From Flammeovirgaceae bacterium (GTDB lineage: Bacteria; Bacteroidota; Bacteroidia; Cytophagales; Cyclobacteriaceae): a DNA stretch of 49,929 nt. The first letter of the stretch is position 1. Each line of letters begins with the position of its first letter. This document shows, piece after piece, positions 44,326-49,929 of the stretch. The position numbers were made by a program, and so were the translations under genes. The notes below the pieces were generated by a model, which did not search any database, was not told the DNA's origin, and worked only from the letters and a program-made list of their open reading frames with translations. The stretch spans positions 1-49,929 of the forward strand of contig JAJTHV010000097.1 of NCBI GenBank assembly GCA_021300095.1, given 5' to 3'.

Positions 44326-45621
44326 TTACCGGTTGAAAGGAATTGGGTTCACCCAACGAAACCCTCGTGTTTTTAGCAACATGCTGTCTGTTTCAAAACG
44401 TTTGGTAATCATCCGAACAGAGTCATCACGCCATACTCCTTTCCATTTTAGCTTGCTTTTAGTTGTGCTTTCGTAGTGCAACTCAATTCTGTTCAATGAG
44501 TCTTCCGGCACATAGCCGGTCACTTGCTTGGCCACCGTGTCCCAGGCAATTTGGTACCTAACCTTTGTTCCATTGATCTGTTGAACCACTAACTTGTCTG
44601 GCCGAAACTTATCCAACACCATTCTGTGCCAATAATACCGATAGTTACGGGCGATCGAGTCGGAAGAAGACTTACGCGAAAAATCGATCACATCAAACAC
44701 TCCGCCCATGGCTGAAGTATGCTTGAGGGTATCTGTATAGCTTTTTTGTGCTAGTGCAGCCGATAACATAGAGTAGAATACAAATCCTACAAGTAAAAGC
44801 TTTGTGATCTGTGTTCCCCAAAACCATCGTTTTTTCTCAAAGAGCGGTGTCTGATCCATTGGCTCAGTGGCACGATTCAGGAGTAAGAGATTGGTGACTG
44901 GTTTTCCGTATACAAAAGCCAGACCCATGGAAAACAAAAGATAGTGCGTAGATGCCAGCTTCACCGGTACATCGAAACAATAGTTGAGTATTACTACGTT
45001 GGCCATTACCCCAACCAAAATCAACGCACCAAGCAATGTTGTGCGCCTGAACAGAAGCAATACGGCTCCGAGTACTTCAGCAACACCTCCAAAAATCTGG
45101 TACGCAGTACTGTAACCCATGAAGTTCCACAACAAGCCCATCGGAGAACTTTCACCATACATTTGAACAAGCATGCGGGCCGATGGCTCCTCAAATTGCG
45201 TAGGCACCATTTTAAACAAACCATACGAAAGTAGAATGAGTGCGAGGTAGTATCGGGTATATGTCAGCAAAAGTTTTTTTAACCAAGGGTAAGCTTGCCT
45301 TTTGCGATCGATAACTGACCAGATAAACGTAACCAAGATAGCCAGCGTAAGTTTTGTTGCCCACAAAAGCCAATACAAAAGCGTATCTCCACTGCCGGTT
45401 TCTTCGGTGGGGACATTCGTATAACCCCATACATTCGTTCCATACCATACCGATAAATCCTGCAGCAGACTGCCTATGGGATGAATGACCACGTGTGCGC
45501 CTGGGATGTAGAAAAAAGGAAATGAAAAACAATAAAGAAAGATGTAGGCAAACAGAAATCGAAAAAGTACACGATGCCAGGCCTGCCAGGTGTTGCTTTG
45601 ATTAATTAGGTTAACTTCCAT
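44326..45621 (-). CDS. DoxX-like multi-span membrane protein
   Basis: The 431-residue protein has at least seven hydrophobic spans, for example FRFLFAYIFLYCFSFPFFYI, LLYWLLWATKLTLAILVTFI, YYLALILLSYGLFKMVP, IFGGVAEVLGAVLLLFRRTT and LLGALILVGVMANVVILNYC. The third to sixth match the DoxX four-helix pattern (GGVAEVLGAVLLL). A soluble C-terminal region (~315-431) of charged strands follows the last span (LLLVGFVFYSMLSAALAQK). DoxX relatives include a quinol oxidase subunit and many proteins of unknown role. No partner subunits are nearby. The long N-terminal spans and the C-terminal domain make it larger than the minimal family. Confidence 0.85.
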   Translation of the reverse strand: MEVNLINQSNTWQAWHRVLFRFLFAYIFLYCFSFPFFYIPGAHVVIHPIGSLLQDLSVWYGTNVWGYTNVPTEETGSGDTLLYWLLWATKLTLAILVTFIWSVIDRKRQAYPWLKKLLLTYTRYYLALILLSYGLFKMVPTQFEEPSARMLVQMYGESSPMGLLWNFMGYSTAYQIFGGVAEVLGAVLLLFRRTTLLGALILVGVMANVVILNYCFDVPVKLASTHYLLFSMGLAFVYGKPVTNLLLLNRATEPMDQTPLFEKKRWFWGTQITKLLLVGFVFYSMLSAALAQKSYTDTLKHTSAMGGVFDVIDFSRKSSSDSIARNYRYYWHRMVLDKFRPDKLVVQQINGTKVRYQIAWDTVAKQVTGYVPEDSLNRIELHYESTTKSKLKWKGVWRDDSVRMITKRFETDSMLLKTRGFRWVNPIPFNR

Positions 45622-45802
45622 ACAAATATTCGTTGTTCAGTATTTTTTAGTCAGTCGATAATAACTATCGTGCCGATCAATCCGGACAGCCCACGTAGCT
45701 CGAAGGAGAATTACGATTCTGCCTACTGCCCGTTTACACTTCATCAAATCTCAGCACCAAGCACTTCTCGCCTCGTGCCACATTACAGGTGATCGACAAA
45801 AA
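45622..45802. other. Intergenic gap with a partial CTGCCTACTGCC-type word
   Basis: This 181-bp gap between two minus-strand genes contains CTGCCTACTGCC near 45719-45730, a short internal repeat. No frame, hairpin or promoter box could be supported. A stretch near 45691-45715 superficially resembles a tRNA 5' half but has no matching acceptor or T arm. Confidence 0.3.
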
Positions 45803-46570
45803 TTAGGCTACAAAATATTCTGTCAAGAGTTTGTCACTTTCCTCTAAGTAATTTTTTTCTTTGACGTAAAACCACTTGGTTCCCTTTTCGTTTTTCGAAT
45901 TGTAGGCAGGTGTAAAAATGTCAACCAATTGAGCAAAACTGTTTGGCATCACTTCGTGTATATTACTATCAGTAGAGGTAAGAATACTTACCTCGCCTGC
46001 TTTCAATATTTCGTTCTTTTGTTTTTTTAAAATACAGGGCTGCATATAATAGCTTGTGTCACCGTTCTTGTATTCTACTTTTTCGCCTACATTCTTGTCA
46101 AAAGAATAGTTGCTGATATCCATTTCACCGCTTATCACATTGATAACACCGCACATTTCAGGATGGTCGTGGTGGCTGATGTATTCGCCTTTTTCAAATT
46201 GAAATAGTGAAACCTGAAAATCTATTTCGGTATGCAACAAAGTATGTTCAAAGAGATCAGGCCTGTTATTTTTATAATTATCCATGGCAAATTTTACGTT
46301 TTCAAATTCAGGGAAATTGCATTGAAGCAATATATTTTTTACAGCCGCCAAATATTCAGCTTCCTTCCACAACTTGGTGTTTTGAACTTTCGCTAATGCT
46401 ATAATTTGAGAAAGGAAAGCATCCCAGTTTAGTTTTGGGTTAGTCCCTAAGTAGCCATTAAAAGCATTTGCCTTTAATGCTTTTGCCGATAGGCTGTTTA
46501 TGCCTAACGAAATGCCTGCAAATGCCTGCAAGCTCATTCTCATAAACTCTCTTCGTTTATAGTTTTCCAT
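45803..46570 (-). CDS. Exported cupin of the cysteamine/plant cysteine oxidase-like (PCO/ADO) family
   Basis: The start at 46570 gives MENYKRREFMRMSLQAFAGI, a Tat-like leader (KRREFM then a hydrophobic segment and AKA). The 255-residue protein carries the thiol dioxygenase pattern. FEKGEYISHHDHPEMCGVIN has the HxH pair near residues 132-134, followed by SGEMDISNYSF. A later NIHEV (His near 204) is followed by AQLVDIFTPAYN. These supply the three-His iron site of ADO/PCO enzymes, which oxidise cysteamine or N-terminal cysteine thiols with O2. Known members are cytoplasmic; an exported one is unusual. It is the last gene of an overlapping set with the YiiX-like and MerC-like genes. Confidence 0.72.
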   Translation of the reverse strand: MENYKRREFMRMSLQAFAGISLGINSLSAKALKANAFNGYLGTNPKLNWDAFLSQIIALAKVQNTKLWKEAEYLAAVKNILLQCNFPEFENVKFAMDNYKNNRPDLFEHTLLHTEIDFQVSLFQFEKGEYISHHDHPEMCGVINVISGEMDISNYSFDKNVGEKVEYKNGDTSYYMQPCILKKQKNEILKAGEVSILTSTDSNIHEVMPNSFAQLVDIFTPAYNSKNEKGTKWFYVKEKNYLEESDKLLTEYFVA

Positions 46571-47222
46571 AATCACTAATATTGATGATTCGAATTTTGC
46601 CTGAGCGTGAAATCAAACCAGGGTTTATTCCTTGTTTGCCTTCGGGAATATCTTTACCCAATGCTTTGTAATACTTTATCCAAGCAGGAAAAAATGCTTT
46701 CGAGTTTGGGTCTTTAAAAGTCATCGGCTCTAATTCAAAAAAGTCTTTCTGGTTATTGGCTTCTTTGAATGCTTGATACAATAATTCGCTACAATACCAT
46801 TTATCATTTTCTAACAAAAATTCGCTGTCGTAAGGTTGGCCTATTTGTTTTTTGGTAAAAAGCATTGCATCATTTAGTAAACTTTGGTGATGGTGCTTTA
46901 CCCTTCCGATGGTCACGTTTTTTATTGATGCGGTATCGCCACTTCTTGCAAAAAAGTTGTTCAACGAATTGATTTGCACTTTATCACCAATGGCTTCTAT
47001 TACTTTTAGTGTATCGTTGCTATTTACCACCATTGCACAGTGCGAAAAATCTTTTCCATTTACACCATCAGTAACTTTTTCAATGGCATCGCACAATTCG
47101 CCACAATTCAGGTTTTGAAACAGCAAATCGCCTTCCTGTAAACTCTCGCTGTGATTATTACAACTTGATGCAAGTGTGCCGCAATACAAAAACAGAAAAA
47201 TAGTGAGTATTCTAACTTTCAT
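46557..47222 (-). CDS. YiiX/YebB-like NlpC/P60-type cysteine hydrolase, lipoprotein-like
   Basis: The 221-residue product begins MKVRILTIFLFLYCGTLASS followed by CNN, probably a lipoprotein signal. The fold is the permuted NlpC/P60 arrangement of YiiX: EGDLLFQNLNCGELCDAIEK, DFSHCAMVV with the catalytic His (~62), VTIGRVKHHHQ, then KWYCSELLYQAFKEANN with the catalytic Cys (~143). Such enzymes cleave or form amide/ester links in peptidoglycan peptides or lipids; the target is unknown. It overlaps the upstream MerC-like gene by 11 bp and the downstream cupin by 14 bp, indicating translational coupling of the three genes. Confidence 0.85.
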   Translation of the reverse strand: MKVRILTIFLFLYCGTLASSCNNHSESLQEGDLLFQNLNCGELCDAIEKVTDGVNGKDFSHCAMVVNSNDTLKVIEAIGDKVQINSLNNFFARSGDTASIKNVTIGRVKHHHQSLLNDAMLFTKKQIGQPYDSEFLLENDKWYCSELLYQAFKEANNQKDFFELEPMTFKDPNSKAFFPAWIKYYKALGKDIPEGKQGINPGLISRSGKIRIINISDYGKL

Positions 47223-47589
47223 CTTCGTTATGTTTAGAACAATGCCTACAATGCTTCATGTTTAGTAGATGTCCGATAATAATCAGAATCCCAAAAAAGT
47301 AGCCAGTATATTCTACCCAGTGATACTCTTCTTCAAATAAGTTAGAAAACAGAAAGCCCCAAAATGAAACCCACAGCAGCAATGAGATTTTTGTATTGTT
47401 TATGCTTTCCGTGGCTTTGAAAATTGATAAGAAAGAGATTATTAGAAATAGATATTTGAAAATTGGATTTGATATAAAGCCTGCGCCAAATGCTATAAGA
47501 AATGGCATTGCAATACAATGCACCAAACAAAGTGATGAACTAAGAATACCTATTAAGTCTGCTTTGTTGATTTTTGAAGTACTAATCAT
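47212..47589 (-). CDS. MerC domain membrane protein
   Basis: The 125-residue protein has four membrane spans (for example DLIGILSSSLCLVHCIAMPF, FLIISFLSIFKATESI, LLWVSFWGFLFSNLF, YTGYFFGILIIIGHLL). The MerC motif CLVHC in the first span (Cys 21 and 25) is present, and the tail ends KHCRHCSKHNEDES, a Cys/His cluster able to bind metal. MerC proteins move Hg(II) or other soft metals across the inner membrane; in Bacteroidota many stand near Zur-type genes and may serve zinc. No mer operon is present. It is the first gene of the overlapping three-gene unit. Confidence 0.88.
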   Translation of the reverse strand: MISTSKINKADLIGILSSSLCLVHCIAMPFLIAFGAGFISNPIFKYLFLIISFLSIFKATESINNTKISLLLWVSFWGFLFSNLFEEEYHWVEYTGYFFGILIIIGHLLNMKHCRHCSKHNEDES

Positions 47590-47644
47590 TGTTAATCATA
47601 TTAAGCCAATTGATATTATTTGAGTAATGTTATTCGCCACAGCA

Positions 47645-49375
47645 CTATTTCTTATTCGATTTTTTCGCTGTCTGTTTTACAGCTATTGGCACATATCCAA
47701 TTTCCAAACCCTTCGGAGGTGTTACTATTAAATTCTTATCAAGGCTTACTAATTCACCGAAGGTGGGGTCCGGTATGTATTCTCTGTTAATAGGCCATGC
47801 CGCATGAATCTTTTCAACCAATGACTGTAAAGCCATCCTCTTTTCAGCTGGCCACTTGAATTGACCAAAAGCGGGTTGATCTATGAACCTATACCAATAG
47901 TAAGTAACTACGGAACCATCATTTAGTGATGCTATGTAAGGGCCTTTGGCGGATCCTGGTGTTGTCCAACTGCCTTTTTGAGGAGAAGAATATCCACCTG
48001 CATTGAGTTGTATAGGAAACTCAGCCTCCACTAAGCCTAAGTTTTTGGGAACGTCTGATGCTTGAATGGGAACCATTTGGTCACCCACTTTCTTATAATA
48101 TTCCGGAAATGAACCGGAATTGGAGGCAGCATCTTTCCAGGAAAAACCAAAGGTGCTATCATTTACGAATGGCTTGAAACTACTTCCTAAGCTCTGAATC
48201 TTTATATCATTAATCGTTAGACTGTAAAAAGCACTATCCATCTCCGGCTTAAACATGCCTGATGAATTAAACCGACCGCTTGCAGGAATATCGCTATTGC
48301 GCCATGCGAGTATGTCATTCCACAAGGCATCTTTATTGTAGTACCTTAAGTCCTGAACCAGCGATGTCTTTCCCTGGGCATCAACCGGAAAATTTATTTT
48401 AGGAATTTTTACATACAGTGTGCTATCGCCATCATATTGCCTGAAAGTTGGTGCGTTACCAATTTCCATCGCTCCGCTGCTAATGACACCCACTCGTGCA
48501 TCCAACCCAAGACCTACGACTTCTGGATAAATCGCTGAGAATTTCGCCCATGTTTCAGGAATGTAGAAGGCAATGGGTCCTTTAAAATTTTTTGTGTTAA
48601 TGAAACAGGTCCAACTTTGGTTGCCAACAGGAACTTTTGAATCATGATGAGCATCCGTAAAGGGTAATGCCATGTAGGAATACCCCATAAATTCACCATT
48701 TGGGTCTCCTTCAAAAGTGAGTGCATCAGGTGGAATCAATAACCGGTTGCTTAATTGGGCAACGCCAATAAGGCTATCCAAAAGTGCTTTATCATCGTAA
48801 AAGAAAGACCAACCCGGACTGGCTACTTCATAATCATAACATTGAGGCGTAGCGTTCATGCTAAATTTAGGCGGCCCATACCGGTATTTGTTCCTTGCCC
48901 AATATCCCAGGCCTCCTTCCAGAGTTTGGAATACTCTTGAATACGTAGGGCCAAATGCCTCAACAGAACGAATCTCTGTACCTGGCGGACAGAAGACAGT
49001 TGAATCATTGTCTAAATTGTTAGGCATTATCCATGTTCCGGGTAAACCGATTTGAAGACTCTCAATCGGTTGATCTACCAGTTTCCAGGCAGCTGTGTAA
49101 AAGGACACTCCCATTCCATAAGCTGGGTTTGGGCTTACCTTGTATCCCAAATAACCATATAGACCCCAATTAAAATAATCGGCTTTTAGCGGTTTCTGTG
49201 CCTCGGCATTACCGAATAAAATACATAGGCATACAATGAACTTGACCGCATTCAATCTTCTCCAGCTAAACTGGTCAAGTGCTTGTTTGGTGAACAGAAG
49301 TTTGAATTGCTGTGCAAATGAAAACGTACTAAGCCCAGTGAAAAAACCCGTGTAGAAAGCAAAAGGTACTTTCAT
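47645..49375 (-). CDS. Large exported protein of unknown function
   Basis: The frame runs back beyond 49375, and the start is uncertain. ATG 49375 gives MKVPFAFYTGFFTGLSTFSF with AQ, but a second and better leader occurs further in: LNAVKFIVCLCILFGNAEAQ. It could be the true N-terminus if the TTG at 49255 is used (536 residues, versus 576 from 49375). The mature part is rich in aromatic and glycine residues (ADYFNWGLYGYLGYKVSPNP, SSFKPFVNDSTFGFSWKD, GGYSSPQKGSWTTPGSAKGP). It ends in a basic tail KQTAKKSNKK. No family is recognised. It is the only gene between the MerC-like unit and the ABC permease. Confidence 0.7.
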   Translation of the reverse strand: MKVPFAFYTGFFTGLSTFSFAQQFKLLFTKQALDQFSWRRLNAVKFIVCLCILFGNAEAQKPLKADYFNWGLYGYLGYKVSPNPAYGMGVSFYTAAWKLVDQPIESLQIGLPGTWIMPNNLDNDSTVFCPPGTEIRSVEAFGPTYSRVFQTLEGGLGYWARNKYRYGPPKFSMNATPQCYDYEVASPGWSFFYDDKALLDSLIGVAQLSNRLLIPPDALTFEGDPNGEFMGYSYMALPFTDAHHDSKVPVGNQSWTCFINTKNFKGPIAFYIPETWAKFSAIYPEVVGLGLDARVGVISSGAMEIGNAPTFRQYDGDSTLYVKIPKINFPVDAQGKTSLVQDLRYYNKDALWNDILAWRNSDIPASGRFNSSGMFKPEMDSAFYSLTINDIKIQSLGSSFKPFVNDSTFGFSWKDAASNSGSFPEYYKKVGDQMVPIQASDVPKNLGLVEAEFPIQLNAGGYSSPQKGSWTTPGSAKGPYIASLNDGSVVTYYWYRFIDQPAFGQFKWPAEKRMALQSLVEKIHAAWPINREYIPDPTFGELVSLDKNLIVTPPKGLEIGYVPIAVKQTAKKSNKK

Positions 49376-49554
49376 GTTTTGTAATCCCATCTTAACTTTA
49401 TGATGCATGCTAAATCTCACTTAGACGTCAATTCTTAAAACTAATCTCCGCGCACTCGTTTCGCTACAAACATTTTTTCAATCTGCGCACCTACAAGCAT
49501 TATGAAAATGCTCTTTCTCTTTTGTCCAATTAAATAGTGATGTGAACGTCATCG

Positions 49555-49929
49555 TTAAACAGCTACCATTCTTTCAAAACGATTCCTCCGATACACCCAC
49601 AGACTTCCGGCAGTCGCCAGTGTTAAAAAGAGAAGCAGCCCTGTCAAATCTGCTTTGTAGTGCGAAGGCACTTGAGCCGAAGAATAGCTGTGCGTTGGCA
49701 AAGAACCAAAGTCTTCTGCCTGCATCTTTTCATTATTAAACATCCGAGGAATAAAATAGTGGCGCCACGTATTGGCAAATGCAATCACTTGATTCCGAAA
49801 GTCGGTGTAATGCGCTGGTGAAGTTCCGGCCAGATCATTCAACCCGTCTTGCAACAAAATAGCGGGCGACAAAAAACGTAGTCGATTGACCCAGCTTTGT
49901 TGTTTATTCAACGCTTCATTATAATCATC
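49555..49929 (-). CDS. C-terminal end of an ABC-2 type permease (DUF3526-like), partial
   Basis: The frame is open through the right edge of the window, so the start lies outside. The ~124 visible residues show NRLRFLSPAILLQDGLNDLA, HYTDFRNQVIAFANTWRHYF and a last membrane span (LTGLLLFLTLATAGSLWVYR). That is the ending expected of DUF3526-type permeases, which form ABC-2 exporters together with an ATPase and another permease. Those partners would be beyond the window. The substrate is unknown. The 134-bp region after its stop (49421-49554) holds a weak hairpin at 49496-49512 and nothing else clear. Confidence 0.7.
   Translation of the reverse strand, partial: DDYNEALNKQQSWVNRLRFLSPAILLQDGLNDLAGTSPAHYTDFRNQVIAFANTWRHYFIPRMFNNEKMQAEDFGSLPTHSYSSAQVPSHYKADLTGLLLFLTLATAGSLWVYRRNRFERMVAV

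Noticed and set aside
45691-45730. Sequence resembling the 5' half of a tRNA in an intergenic gap
   Set aside because: No complete cloverleaf: acceptor and T arms with GGTTCGA-type loop cannot be drawn.
49496-49512. Small hairpin AGCATT-loop-AATGCT followed by a pyrimidine run on the plus strand
   Set aside because: No plus-strand gene ends there. On the minus strand, where the ABC permease gene ends, no T-run follows the hairpin.

Overview
The window reads as chromosomal DNA of a Bacteroidota bacterium, most likely of the Cytophagales type. The basis is two large proteins ending in the gliding-motility / type IX secretion (T9SS) type B sorting domain next to a PorP/SprF-like gene, many secreted proteins with a leader ending in AQ, a TPR-AraC hybrid regulator, DUF3857/transglutaminase and DUF5916 proteins, a TonB receptor with a carboxypeptidase-like N-terminal domain, and promoter-like TAnnTTTG boxes. 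No rRNA, tRNA, CRISPR array, phage or intact insertion sequence was seen. Layout, left part (1-12.4 kb): the tail of a serine hydrolase, a small secreted NTF2-like protein, then a surface-protein locus. That locus holds a 1294-residue T9SS type B cargo (propeller repeats, two IPT/TIG domains, ten 25-residue BspA-like repeats), a convergent TPR-AraC membrane regulator, two paralogous beta-helix proteins, a second type B cargo built from 78-residue repeats, and a PorP/SprF-like outer-membrane partner. Middle (12.4-33.7 kb): mostly housekeeping and accessory metabolism. It includes an acyl-CoA synthetase, dienelactone hydrolase, DinB proteins, a decayed amidase, a TPR protein, a PhoD-type phosphatase, a DUF3857 pair in which one member keeps a transglutaminase triad and the other does not, a PLP-dependent threonine/serine dehydratase, rhodanese, a Tat-exported sugar isomerase-like protein, an FAD oxidoreductase, a degenerate receiver protein, an aspartyl protease with PDZ, a LOG-family protein preceded by a 35-residue membrane ORF, DUF2911, and a HisA-like TIM barrel lacking a catalytic Asp. 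Right part (33.7-49.9 kb): a lipoprotein/TonB receptor pair sharing a palindromic promoter element (candidate metal-uptake system), next to a truncated lipoprotein copy and an AT-rich lipoprotein. Then come a TPR-SpoIIE phosphatase gene split by an in-frame TAG, an MBL-fold hydrolase with a Crp-like regulator, DUF5916, DoxX, and an overlapping three-gene unit (MerC-like membrane protein, YiiX-like lipoprotein, exported thiol-dioxygenase-like cupin). The window ends with an unrecognised exported protein and the tail of an ABC-2 permease. Several genes carry lesions: the amidase remnant, a DinB gene frameshifted by an exact 13-bp tandem duplication, the amber-split phosphatase and the truncated lipoprotein. 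Either the genome is losing genes here or some of these are sequence errors. The best leads for new biology are the MerC / YiiX / exported thiol-dioxygenase unit, the shared operator of the TonB-lipoprotein pair, the HisA-like protein without its first catalytic Asp, and the beta-helix / type B cargo / PorP locus.
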